Shown here in pieces: positions 7,919 to 16,810 of a stretch of 64,000 nucleotides of DNA. Location of the stretch: positions 101,619 through 165,618 of the forward strand of contig JANSXF010000001.1 in assembly GCA_024743095.1 (NCBI GenBank). The letters are read 5' to 3'. How positions within the stretch are numbered: the stretch's first letter is position 1; the number at the start of each line of letters is the position of its first letter. The position numbers and the translations under genes are program-made. This DNA comes from Flavobacteriaceae bacterium. Lineage in GTDB: Bacteria; Bacteroidota; Bacteroidia; Flavobacteriales; Flavobacteriaceae. Under the pieces are notes generated by a model, which did not search any database, was not told where the DNA came from, and worked only from the letters and a program-made list of their open reading frames with translations.

Positions 7919-8155
7919 CGTACAAATTTTTACACCTCATTTACGCCCCATACAACCTAAAGTCCCGTAAACAGGGGATAGTTACTTCCTGTATCGGCAA
8001 GTAAGACCTCTACGGCAATTCCACTTGCATTATCATAATGATTTAGAGTCAATCATAATTTTTCAAGTATGGTTTAGCTCTGTTTTTCAACAAAATGTAT
8101 CTTTACCCCTGTTGCGCCGACCCCGTTGTTCTAATAAACACAAATACATCTATTG

Positions 8156-8487
8156 ATGAAAGCAACCATTACGTCCATTGAATTAAGGGGACCGTTCAAA
8201 TTCTTTGCACTATCGGCAACAGCATTGAAAATTCTAAAACAACTAAAATCGACCCATTGCAAGGAATTCAAAAAAAAGGGGTCTGGACCACACATTATAC
8301 CATGACACTCTGGAACACAGAAGAGGAGTTGAAGGAATTTGCCCGCAACGGTGCACACCTTGAAGCCATGAAAAACAGCGGAAAGATTGCTAAGGAAATA
8401 CGTACCATTACGATTGATGCCGAGGTACTTCCCAATTGGTCTGCAGCAAAAAAACTGCTTGAAGGAGGAAAAGTGTGGAAGTTTTGA
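8156..8487 (+). pseudogene. Monooxygenase-like protein (DUF3291/dabb-type), frameshifted at A8G4
   Basis: Two frames join into one plausible 110-residue protein. The frame from ATG 8156 gives MKATITSIELRGPFKFFALS and continues to CKEFKKK. The frame after a -1 shift gives GVWTTHYTMTLWNTEEELK and continues to GGKVWKF at 8487. The join is an A8G4 run (8270-8281) containing A_AAA_AAG in the correct phase. Without a shift, translation stops at 8303-8305 after 49 residues. The sequence resembles the small dimeric alpha-beta-barrel (antibiotic biosynthesis monooxygenase-like) proteins; that family call is tentative. A one-base deletion, a sequencing error or programmed frameshifting would each explain it. 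Confidence 0.65.
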
Positions 8488-8706
8488 AAAATTACGGAAA
8501 AGTAACTTGCACTACCCTTTCTTGATGTATGGGCCGAATTGACCGTGGGTGTATTCGCCACCCCATTTGCAGATTAAGGTTCTTCTAGCTTAGGATCATT
8601 ACATTCAAAAATTTATGTTAAATACGGGCTTGTTCCCTAAAATCGGGTGGAAACACACATTATCCTTCCATAAATTTAATGATCTTTAGGATTTTTAACA
8701 GGACGA

Positions 8707-9267
8707 ATGGGCAAAAGGAAGAAGCAAGCCAAAGTATTACGCATATTTAGAAAAGTACACCGAACCACAGGAGCACTATTATTCATATTTTTCTTTTTTA
8801 TTTCCATATCCGGACTCATTTTGGGATGGAAAAAGAACTCTAACGGATATATTCTTCCAAAAACACAAGTGGGCACTACTGCCGATTTAAAAAAGTGGCT
8901 GCCCGTTGACAGTCTTCATACCATCGCCATCAATACAATTCAAAATGAATTTACAGACAGAGCTTTTGAAGTTGACCGTATTGATATCAGAAAAGAAAAG
9001 GGCTCCGCAAAGTTCATTTTTGTAGACTCTTTTTATGAAGTCCAGCTGGATGGATCAAATGGAAGTGTACTATCCATTGGAAAAAGAAGGTCCGATTTTT
9101 TGGAAAACGTTCACGACGGTTCCATTGTGGACGATTATCTTGGTACCGATGGATATATTAAATTGGCCTATACCACGGTAATGGGTGTTTCCTTGTTTAT
9201 TTTTACCGTTACAGGTTTTTGGCTCTGGTACGGACCTAAACGAATGAGAAAAGCCAATAAAGCGTAA
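8707..9267 (+). CDS. PepSY-domain membrane protein
   Basis: This 186-residue protein has a basic N-terminus, a membrane span at about 21-41 preceded by FRKVHRTTGA, a periplasmic PepSY-like segment (about 45-145) and a second span near 155-175 ending WLWYGPKRMRKA. This is the PepSY-associated transmembrane layout. The conserved His in the first helix is shared with PepSY proteins linked to iron or flavin redox. It is a single, short PepSY unit standing alone; the gene is followed by the convergent M28 peptidase gene. The function is not known beyond the family. The first chromosomal gene with an intact frame after the element junction. Confidence 0.75.
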   Translation: MGKRKKQAKVLRIFRKVHRTTGALLFIFFFFISISGLILGWKKNSNGYILPKTQVGTTADLKKWLPVDSLHTIAINTIQNEFTDRAFEVDRIDIRKEKGSAKFIFVDSFYEVQLDGSNGSVLSIGKRRSDFLENVHDGSIVDDYLGTDGYIKLAYTTVMGVSLFIFTVTGFWLWYGPKRMRKANKA

Positions 9268-9330
9268 ATCTATTCCAAAAGAAAACTGTCCAAATCTGAT
9301 ATTTGAACGGTTTACCTTAATTTGTGTGCT

Positions 9331-10728
9331 TCATCCCTTGATTTTTTTGATTGGAACCGTACCGTATTTATCGATAAGGTACACAAGACTGGCCATGGTT
9401 GCCGCACCCAGTTCCAGCTCTCGCTTGTTCACGTGTTCAAAAGTATCATTTTCTGCATGGTGATGGTCAAAATAGCGTTGGGTATCAGGTCTAAGCCCTG
9501 CCAAGACCATTCCCTCATCCTTTAATGGGCCAATGTCCGCACCGCTACCTCCTTCATAAAACATATGAATTAAATACGGCTCGAACAGGTCTCGCCACCC
9601 TTGGATCTGCTTTAGGTTTTCTTCCGAAGCATCTATGGAAAAACCTCTCGGAGTAAACCCTCCCGAATCACTTTCTAGGGCAAATATGTGGTCTTCCCCT
9701 TTATTTCGGGCTACCTCGGCATACTTATTACCGCCCCGCATACCATTTTCCTCGTTCATAAACAGCACCACACGCAAGGTTCGCTTTGGTTCATAACCTG
9801 TTTCCTTTAATAGTCTAAGAACATCCATACTCTGCACGCACCCTGCACCATCGTCATGGGAACCATCCCCCAAATCCCAAGAATCCAAGTGCCCCCCAAC
9901 CACCATTATTTCATTTGGGTAAGTACTTCCTTTGATCTCTCCGATAACATTATAGGATTGCACATCTTCCAATTGCTTGCAGTTTTGCTTAAAGTAGAAC
10001 TTGGCATTCGGATTCAACTTAATCGTCGCACTCAACAGTTCGGCTCCATTGGTACTTATTGCTGCAGCAGGTATTCGTTTGTCAACCGGAGTATCTCCAT
10101 ATCCCATGGAACCTGTATGCGGATAATCGTCCAAACGAAGGTTCATAGAACGAACAATTACACCGAGTGCACCATATTTTCCGGCCTCAGCAGCACCTGA
10201 ATAACGTTGGTCCACACACCCGGAATAGGCAGAAAACGTATTGATCAAGGTAGGGTCCATTGGACGGTTGTAGAATACGATCTTTCCTTCTATCTTATCC
10301 CGACCCAGTTTTTCCAGGTCTTCAATACCCTTTACCTCTATTACACTAGCTTTTAATCCCCCGGAAGGTGTAGCCACAGAACCTCCAAGTGCACAAATGG
10401 GCACATTGGTGGTCAATCCTGGCTTGTTTTCAATGTAGGCGAACTCAGGAACTCCCCTTACCCATTTGGGTACCATTACGGGTTGCAGCCACACCTTGTC
10501 AAGTCCCAACGAATCCAATTGGGCCTTGGTATAGTCAACGGCCTGCTGCGCCTGCACGGACCCGGAAAGACGCCCACCAATTTGGTTGGACAAATAATTG
10601 AGCCAATCATAGGCCTTGCCATTGGTCAATGCCTCGTCATAAATTGCTTTTAATTGTTTTTCATCCTCTGTCTGAGAAAAAAATGGGGTGCTGACCAACA
10701 AAAAGGCCAAAATCAGAGCAGTTCTCAT
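9331..10728 (-). CDS. Secreted M28-family zinc aminopeptidase
   Basis: The 465-residue protein starts with a signal peptide (residues 1-19, ending FFSQ) and carries a protease-associated insert (about 125-240). The M28 di-zinc motifs follow: GGHLDSWD (H280, D282), GSHDDGAG (D292/D293), MNEENGMRGG (catalytic and ligand Glu 326-327), ESDSGG (D353) and HHHAEND (about 422-424). It resembles carboxypeptidase Q-like or aminopeptidase enzymes that release amino acids or dipeptides from peptides in the periplasm or outside. Its start overlaps the stop of ppk2 by 4 bp (10725-10728), so the two are co-transcribed, although the link in function is unclear. Confidence 0.9.
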   Translation of the reverse strand: MRTALILAFLLVSTPFFSQTEDEKQLKAIYDEALTNGKAYDWLNYLSNQIGGRLSGSVQAQQAVDYTKAQLDSLGLDKVWLQPVMVPKWVRGVPEFAYIENKPGLTTNVPICALGGSVATPSGGLKASVIEVKGIEDLEKLGRDKIEGKIVFYNRPMDPTLINTFSAYSGCVDQRYSGAAEAGKYGALGVIVRSMNLRLDDYPHTGSMGYGDTPVDKRIPAAAISTNGAELLSATIKLNPNAKFYFKQNCKQLEDVQSYNVIGEIKGSTYPNEIMVVGGHLDSWDLGDGSHDDGAGCVQSMDVLRLLKETGYEPKRTLRVVLFMNEENGMRGGNKYAEVARNKGEDHIFALESDSGGFTPRGFSIDASEENLKQIQGWRDLFEPYLIHMFYEGGSGADIGPLKDEGMVLAGLRPDTQRYFDHHHAENDTFEHVNKRELELGAATMASLVYLIDKYGTVPIKKIKG

Positions 10729-11609
10729 GTGGTTTCTTTTTCCAGTTCTTGTTTAAAGGTTTCTAAATTAGCCTTTATTTCATCGTCCAGCTCGGGTTCC
10801 TCTATATCTTTATACTTTTTTAACGCTTCCATCATTATGGATGCCACGATTACCCTAGCTGCTTTTTTATTGTCCGCAGGGATTACGAACCATGGCGCAT
10901 GTTCCTTGGATGTTTTGCTCAAGGCCTCTTCGTAACAGGCTTCATATTTCTTCCAAAGTTTTCGCTCTTCGAGGTCTCCTGGGGAGAATTTCCAATTCTT
11001 TTGTTTTAATCTGATTCTTCGTAAAAGACGTTGTCGCTGTTCTTCTTTGGATAGATGTAGAAAAAACTTGAAGATTATGGTTCCATTATTGGAGATATGT
11101 TTTTCAAAATCATTGATTTGACTGTAACGTTTTTCCCAAAACTCCTGATCAATATCATCTACCGAATCAATTTTTGGAATGTTCTCGCCCAAAATATATT
11201 CTGGATGTACCTTGGTGACCAAAACATTCTCGTAATGAGTGCGGTTGAATACGGAAAATTTACCTCTTTCCGGTAATGCTATATAATGGCGCCATAGATA
11301 ATCATGCTTCTTTTCTTTGGTAGATGGTACCTTAAAACTGTGCACCACTACGCCCCTAACATTAAAATCCTTGAAAACTTCACGAATTAAGCTATCCTTT
11401 CCTGCAGTATCGATGCCCTGCAAACAGACCAATACGCCATATTTTCCGTGGGCATACATGGTATCTTGAAAATCCCCAAGGTCCTTTCTGATACTTTTCA
11501 GCTCTTTCTTCAGCTTTTTATCCGATTCATTAAAATCTTCGTGCGTATCAATTTCGGACAACTTTACTGTACCGGTCACCCGATAATCTTCTGTGTTGAT
11601 ATCTTTCAT
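10725..11609 (-). CDS. ppk2: Polyphosphate kinase 2 family protein
   Basis: This 294-residue protein has the PPK2 features: Walker A GIDTAGKDS (65-73), a lid motif FKVPSTKEKKHDYLWR (92-107) and Walker B FNRTHYENVLV (121-131). PPK2 enzymes use polyphosphate to phosphorylate nucleotides (or the reverse). The size fits a one-domain class I or III enzyme; the substrate (AMP, ADP or both) cannot be read from sequence alone. It is the first gene of a two-gene unit with the M28 peptidase. A 180-bp divergent promoter region separates it from the gene at 11792. Confidence 0.9.
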   Translation of the reverse strand: MKDINTEDYRVTGTVKLSEIDTHEDFNESDKKLKKELKSIRKDLGDFQDTMYAHGKYGVLVCLQGIDTAGKDSLIREVFKDFNVRGVVVHSFKVPSTKEKKHDYLWRHYIALPERGKFSVFNRTHYENVLVTKVHPEYILGENIPKIDSVDDIDQEFWEKRYSQINDFEKHISNNGTIIFKFFLHLSKEEQRQRLLRRIRLKQKNWKFSPGDLEERKLWKKYEACYEEALSKTSKEHAPWFVIPADNKKAARVIVASIMMEALKKYKDIEEPELDDEIKANLETFKQELEKETT

Positions 11610-11791
11610 AGGATTGAATATAATTCTTTTTGATCACTCATTCAACCAACCGATTCCCTAAACATGTAGTTCATCGATACTTTGACCGCTTATACCTTAA
11701 TATGATGATTTAATCGATCTATTTGTCCAATTGAGGCTTTAAAATTTAACTTTATGGAAATCAATACGCAAAGTCCCAAATCCTAAGCGTT

Positions 11792-12502
11792 ATGAAAGGC
11801 AAAAAGATTACCCTACTTATGGTCTTTGCCATTGGCCTACTTGGCCTATGGCTCATGGCTTCCTTCAGCACCCCAGCAAATGCTTGTCAATACGCAAGTT
11901 CCAATTTAGAGTATATCAAAAGTAAAATTGAAGAGGCGGTCATGGCCAAAGATTTGAACTTGGCCAAATACCATGCATACAAAGCATTGAACGGCATAGA
12001 AAAGACTAAAGGCAATTTTATGGATTGTGGTTGTGAAGGTGCAATAGAAAGCCTGGAATCAACACTTGACTATTTAAAAACAGCCACCAAAACCGGTGCT
12101 TTGACCAAAGCAAAACCCCTACTCCATAAAGCCTTGGAACGAACAATTATAGGAATTAATGTGCTTCGGGAGTTTGAAGAGGAAACATCTAGCGATTATG
12201 GAAGCAATGTATTGGTGATGAACACCACTGATGTGCTTGATTTTAACAACGGTATGATGTTGACCCAAGGCGCTACCATTAAAAAACAAGTCCACCAGTG
12301 CTTATTGAGCTTTGAATCTTCTTTGGACAAAGTGGTCTCCGATGTGGACTGCGAAGATGCCCGCCGATTTGTTACCAATATTTATGAAGAAGCACGCTTG
12401 ACATTGTTGAATACCAATTTGTCACAACATAAAAAGGAATATCACCAAAGGGTAAAAATCTTGGCAAAGGAAGCCTTGGAAAGTCTTGGAAATTGCAATT
12501 GA
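11792..12502 (+). CDS. Hypothetical secreted helical protein with conserved cysteines
   Basis: I do not recognise a family for this 236-residue protein. It has a signal peptide (hydrophobic about 6-25, cleavage expected after TPANA at 31) and then a mostly helical body. The Cys at 32, the CGC at 79-81 and three or so further Cys including the penultimate-type C in the LGNCN tail suggest disulphides. Segments such as AKYHAYKALNG and KAKPLLHKALER look like antiparallel helical repeats. It converges on the response regulator gene with no gap. A periplasmic role is inferred. Confidence 0.6.
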   Translation: MKGKKITLLMVFAIGLLGLWLMASFSTPANACQYASSNLEYIKSKIEEAVMAKDLNLAKYHAYKALNGIEKTKGNFMDCGCEGAIESLESTLDYLKTATKTGALTKAKPLLHKALERTIIGINVLREFEEETSSDYGSNVLVMNTTDVLDFNNGMMLTQGATIKKQVHQCLLSFESSLDKVVSDVDCEDARRFVTNIYEEARLTLLNTNLSQHKKEYHQRVKILAKEALESLGNCN

Positions 12503-13666
12503 TCATTTACTGGCAAACAGCTTTACGTCCTCTTCGGACACTTCTTTACCGCCCAATATGATCAATCGCTCCACTACATTGCGAAGTTCACGAACATTAC
12601 CGGTCCAATCATAACTTTTGAGTAATTCCACTGCTTTTTTGGAAAAACTCTTTTGTCCGGCACCCTGTTCTGCGGCGATTTTATTGGAAAAATGTTCTAT
12701 GAGCAAAGGAATGTCATCACGTCTATCGTTCAAGGCCGGGACCTTTATCAAAATTACCGCTAAACGATGGTAAAGGTCTTCGCGGAACTTTCCATCCTCT
12801 ATTTCCTTTTTTAGATCTTTATTGGTCGCGGCCAGTACACGAACATCTACTTTAATATCTTTATCGGAACCAACACGCGAAATCTTGTTCTCCTGCAATG
12901 CCCTTAGCACTTTGGCCTGGGCCGATAGGCTCATGTCCCCTATCTCGTCCAAAAATATGGTTCCCTTGTTGGCCGCCTCGAACTTACCGGCCCTATCTTT
13001 TACAGCAGAAGTAAATGCTCCCTTTACATGACCGAACAATTCACTCTCGATCAATTCCGAAGGAATCGCGGCACAGTTAACCTCTACAAAAGGAGATGAG
13101 GAACGTGGGCTTTTTTGATGGACCCAATGCGCAACCAGTTCCTTACCTGTCCCATTGGACCCCGTTATCAGAACCCGTGCATCGGTAGGCGCCACTTTTT
13201 CAATCATTTCCTGAATGGCGGCAATTTCCTTGCTCTCCCCGATCATTTCATAATTTTTGGAAATCCTTTTCTTGAGTACTTTGTTCTCAACGGCCAATTC
13301 TTTCCTATCCAATGCATTTCTTACCGTTGTTAGCAATCGGTTCAAATCCGGCGGTTTGGAAATATAGTCATACGCTCCCAATCTCATGGTATTTACGGCC
13401 GTATCGAGATCGCCATGGCCAGAAATCATAATAAAAGGGATCTCGGGTTTTATTTTTTTTGCGGCTTCAAGAACTTCGACCCCATCCATCTTTGGCATTT
13501 TTATATCACAGAGCACAAGGTCAAAATCCTCTTTTTTGATGATATCCATTCCCGCTAGGCCATCCTCTGCTTCGACCACATTGTAGCTATCGTTCTCCTC
13601 GGCCAGTATTTTGACCAATACTCTTCTAATCGCCGATTCATCTTCTATTACCAAAATTTTTGACAT
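12503..13666 (-). CDS. Sigma-54-type response regulator lacking a DNA-binding domain
   Basis: The 387-residue protein has a receiver domain (1-120, phospho-acceptor D54 in LVLCDIKMPKMDG, K104) and a sigma-54 AAA+ domain: Walker A GSNGTGKE (169-176), GAFTSA (216-221, variant of GAFTGA) and Walker B TIFLDEIGD (236-244). It ends at the AAA+ C-terminal helices (NVRELRNVVERL), with no Fis-type helix-turn-helix. It therefore may activate sigma-54 promoters from solution or work through partners. It is the last gene of an apparent operon with natAB-like, mscS-like and DUF6268 genes. No sensor kinase gene is adjacent. Confidence 0.88.
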   Translation of the reverse strand: MSKILVIEDESAIRRVLVKILAEENDSYNVVEAEDGLAGMDIIKKEDFDLVLCDIKMPKMDGVEVLEAAKKIKPEIPFIMISGHGDLDTAVNTMRLGAYDYISKPPDLNRLLTTVRNALDRKELAVENKVLKKRISKNYEMIGESKEIAAIQEMIEKVAPTDARVLITGSNGTGKELVAHWVHQKSPRSSSPFVEVNCAAIPSELIESELFGHVKGAFTSAVKDRAGKFEAANKGTIFLDEIGDMSLSAQAKVLRALQENKISRVGSDKDIKVDVRVLAATNKDLKKEIEDGKFREDLYHRLAVILIKVPALNDRRDDIPLLIEHFSNKIAAEQGAGQKSFSKKAVELLKSYDWTGNVRELRNVVERLIILGGKEVSEEDVKLFASK

Positions 13667-13678
13667 ATGCTGCTTTTT

Positions 13679-14575
13679 TTAAAATATTCCGATTTTGAAG
13701 CCTGTCCTAATATAAAAATTTGGGTCTTTATTGAACAAAAACACTTCTCCTCTTTCTTTGTTTCGTAATTTTCCTTCTTGTATCAGGGTAGTCCCTGCTA
13801 TTGCAAAAAAGGAAATACTTTCCGTAACATTATACTGATACCCCAAACTTCCGACCAAGGTATTGAACGATATACGTGATGCCACCAATCCATTGTCCAA
13901 AATAATATCGTTTTGCAGATTCATAAAATAACCATCCAAGAACGATGCCAACTCAAAACTATGTTTTTTATCCAGATGGTACTTTAAGTTGGATTTTGGT
14001 ACCCCGAGCACAAATGACCAATCTGGATGGAACCTTCTGTAATAATGTATAAGTGGCAATGGAACTGGTACTCCAGCCGTACTATTGTAGGTCAACCCCA
14101 AGACTATCCTGAAAGGCTTATCCGCCTTGGGTTTTTCCTTCCAAAAGGCTGCCGAGGCATTCATGAAAAAATCTTCTTTGATTACCCCATCCAATAAATT
14201 GGATGCAATCCGAGGGGTCAAAATTGTCACCAAGTTCCAATCTTCGTTCCATTTCTTTATCAGCCCCAAATTGAAATCTATGATATGAAACCGAATCATC
14301 TCCTTTTTATCAAAAGGCAGATCTGCCGTATACCCCATATCAAAACGGTTATATTCACCGCCTACGGCCAAATACTCCTTCTTTTCGTTGAGCTTTATGG
14401 GCAAATTAAAAAGAGCTTTGTACCGCTGGGTTTTCACCCCGCTTTCGTTTTCCGGGATGTTTAAATATTCCAGCCTAAAAATATCCGTGCTTTGCGCCAA
14501 TAATCCCTGGCTACAAAGTATTACAACGAAAGCGAACCACTTCCAAATTGCAATATGGTAAATTGAGTTTTTTAT
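13679..14575 (-). CDS. DUF6268-like outer-membrane beta-barrel protein, non-ATG start
   Basis: The mature protein (about 270 residues) has alternating aromatic beta-strand patterns typical of an outer-membrane barrel and ends in GFKIGIF, a terminal-strand-like sequence. A conventional start is only available at TTG 14500, which would discard an obvious signal peptide encoded just upstream (SIYHIAIWKWFAFVVILCSQ then GLLAQ). No ATG, GTG or TTG lies between that segment and the upstream in-frame TAG (14582-14584). The start given here assumes ATA at 14573-14575; ATT at 14561-14563 is the alternative. The gene sits between mscS-like and response regulator genes. Confidence 0.65.
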   Translation of the reverse strand: MKNSIYHIAIWKWFAFVVILCSQGLLAQSTDIFRLEYLNIPENESGVKTQRYKALFNLPIKLNEKKEYLAVGGEYNRFDMGYTADLPFDKKEMIRFHIIDFNLGLIKKWNEDWNLVTILTPRIASNLLDGVIKEDFFMNASAAFWKEKPKADKPFRIVLGLTYNSTAGVPVPLPLIHYYRRFHPDWSFVLGVPKSNLKYHLDKKHSFELASFLDGYFMNLQNDIILDNGLVASRISFNTLVGSLGYQYNVTESISFFAIAGTTLIQEGKLRNKERGEVFLFNKDPNFYIRTGFKIGIF

Positions 14576-14581
14576 ATCTGT

Positions 14582-15469
14582 CTATTGTTTTGGCTGAATA
14601 ATATGTATATCGCGTTGTGGGAATGGTATACTAACATTGTTTTCCTTGAATTTGGAATTGATTTTATAGCGCATTTCACTTTTTATCCGAGGGTCGCGGA
14701 AGGTATCATTGGTAAAAAAGTAAATGGAGAACATTAGGGCAGAGTCTCCAAAATCCTCGAACAACACAAATGGCTTAGGATTTTTGAGCACTTGTTTTTG
14801 TGTGTTGGCCACTTCTTCCAAAATTTTGGTGACCAAGTCTACATCGCTGCCATAGGCCACGCCCACACTCACTTTTTCACGGGTGGTCCTATGGTTTTGG
14901 GTATAGTTGTAAACAATGTCGCTTATAAATTTATGGTTTGGAAGGATCAGCACCTTATCATCCCGGGTTATGGCGCGTGTGGTACGGAGCTTGATTTCGA
15001 ACACCTTGCCCACTTTGCCATCGACTTCTACCACATCGCCGACCTGCAGCGATTTATCCACTATAATAAAAATGCCCCCAAGGATGTCCTTGAACAATTC
15101 CTGCAAGGCAAGGCCCAAACCAACAAACAATGCCGCTGATGCCGTAATCACCAAAGTGATGTCCACTCCGGCCGCACTGAGCGTGACCAAAACAGCGATA
15201 AGGTAAATCACATAATTAATGAACTTAAAAACGCTGGTGAACTTATGCTTGTCCTCTTGCTCCATTTTGCGCGTAAATATTTGGCGCAACCACTTTAACA
15301 AGAACTTTGTTACCACAATGGTAATGGTCAACATCAACAAAAGCCCTATGGTAAGATCTATGGACTTTTCACCTTGGCCAATATGGAACCCCAGATTCAA
15401 GAAATCCTTTATGGACCCCCAAAGATCTTCTGTGATAATTTCCTTTATTTCTTCTGCACCGTCTTGCAT
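14582..15469 (-). CDS. Small-conductance mechanosensitive channel (MscS family)
   Basis: This 295-residue protein has an N-terminal region with about three membrane spans. The pore-lining helix region is VITASAALFVGLGLALQEL, followed by the beta domain signature DILGGIFIIVDKSLQVGDVV. This is the standard MscS core, which opens on membrane tension to release solutes on hypo-osmotic shock. It begins 6 bp after the ABC permease stop and is followed immediately by the DUF6268 gene in the same reading phase. The length is close to E. coli MscS. Confidence 0.9.
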   Translation of the reverse strand: MQDGAEEIKEIITEDLWGSIKDFLNLGFHIGQGEKSIDLTIGLLLMLTITIVVTKFLLKWLRQIFTRKMEQEDKHKFTSVFKFINYVIYLIAVLVTLSAAGVDITLVITASAALFVGLGLALQELFKDILGGIFIIVDKSLQVGDVVEVDGKVGKVFEIKLRTTRAITRDDKVLILPNHKFISDIVYNYTQNHRTTREKVSVGVAYGSDVDLVTKILEEVANTQKQVLKNPKPFVLFEDFGDSALMFSIYFFTNDTFRDPRIKSEMRYKINSKFKENNVSIPFPQRDIHIIQPKQ

Positions 15470-15475
15470 ATTATT

Positions 15476-16810
15476 CTAATATCTTAACCATTTTATCAAT
15501 TCCTTGTAGGTTGGTTTTTTACCATACATCAGAATACCTGTCCTGTAAATTTTTGCTGCTAAGGATACGATACCCAAAAAGGTAACGATCAAAAGAAAAA
15601 CGGACAACAAAAACTGCCACAAAGGCACTCCACCTTCACCGATTCCGCCGGGCAAACGCATCAACATAACAATGGGCGACGTTAACGGAAACAACGAAAA
15701 ACCTACAGCTATTGGGCCATGAGGGTTGCTAAAAACGGAAAAGAACCCGACATAAATAGCCAACATTAAAGGTAATATAATAGGAAAGATAAATTGTTGT
15801 GTATCTGTTTCGTTATCAACAGCAGCTCCGATTGCAGCATAAATAGAGCTATAAATAAGGTAACCCAGCACAAAATAGATAAAGAACGATACGATGAGCA
15901 ACCCCCACGGAATATCATAGATTTCCTTGGCGTACATTACCATATCACTGTCCATTCCACCCAACTGAGACATACCTACTGCCCCGGGCGCTGCACCATC
16001 GTTTGAAAGTGCGGTCAAATCGATGCCAAAAATCAGCACGGCCATAAACAGTAAGGCTGAAGCCGAGATGATCCAGATGGAAAACTGGGTAATTCCTGCC
16101 AAGGAATTGCCAATGATCTTTCCGAGCATCAATTGGAACGGTTTTACCGATGAAATTATAACTTCGATAATTCTACTTGTTTTCTCCTCGATAACGCTTC
16201 GCATCACAAAACCTCCATAAATAATAATGAACATCATAATCGCATAGCCGAATCCACCCCCGATAAAAGCTTTGATCTCGTTAATCCCCCGCATGCTTTT
16301 TTCTCCATCAAATGTGGAAAGATTGATTTCGAACGGTTTTTCCACCGTGGAAAACTGTTCGGAGGTGACCCCCAATTTTTGGAGTCTATCTTGCCTTAAC
16401 TGATTTTGAAAAACATCTTCCAGCTCCCTGGTAACGGATGTACTTGGATTATCCTTGGTAAACAGATAGGCAGAACGGGACACCTCTTCCACTGTTTTCC
16501 CTTCGGGAATGTAGAGCAATCCATAATACTCCAACGAATTGGTTGAATCTTTGGCCATCTCCAAGCTCAAATCATCCATATGGACGTAGGAGATATTCTT
16601 GGAAGGGTAAAAATCACTCCGAAAAAAGGCACTTTGGTTCAAAATGGTGACCACTCTGGTCTCATCATCATTTACCTTGGCCAAAAAGGCGATCAGTACA
16701 ATCATCCCTACCATTAAAAGAGGACTCAAAATGGTCATTACAATAAAGGAACGGTTGCGCACCTTGGCCAAATATTCTCTTTTTATGATCAACCCAAGTT
16801 TACTTGCCAT
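15476..16810 (-). CDS. ABC-2 type transporter permease (NatB-like)
   Basis: The 444-residue protein has one N-terminal membrane span (about 22-44), a large extracytoplasmic region (about 45-180) and a C-terminal cluster of five or so spans. This is the layout of the NatB/ABC-2 permeases. The ATP-binding partner gene overlaps its 5' end by 11 bp (16800-16810). NatAB of Bacillus exports Na+; many relatives export other substrates, so the substrate is unknown. Downstream mscS-like and response regulator genes suggest an envelope or osmotic stress theme, which is inference. Confidence 0.85.
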   Translation of the reverse strand: MASKLGLIIKREYLAKVRNRSFIVMTILSPLLMVGMIVLIAFLAKVNDDETRVVTILNQSAFFRSDFYPSKNISYVHMDDLSLEMAKDSTNSLEYYGLLYIPEGKTVEEVSRSAYLFTKDNPSTSVTRELEDVFQNQLRQDRLQKLGVTSEQFSTVEKPFEINLSTFDGEKSMRGINEIKAFIGGGFGYAIMMFIIIYGGFVMRSVIEEKTSRIIEVIISSVKPFQLMLGKIIGNSLAGITQFSIWIISASALLFMAVLIFGIDLTALSNDGAAPGAVGMSQLGGMDSDMVMYAKEIYDIPWGLLIVSFFIYFVLGYLIYSSIYAAIGAAVDNETDTQQFIFPIILPLMLAIYVGFFSVFSNPHGPIAVGFSLFPLTSPIVMLMRLPGGIGEGGVPLWQFLLSVFLLIVTFLGIVSLAAKIYRTGILMYGKKPTYKELIKWLRY

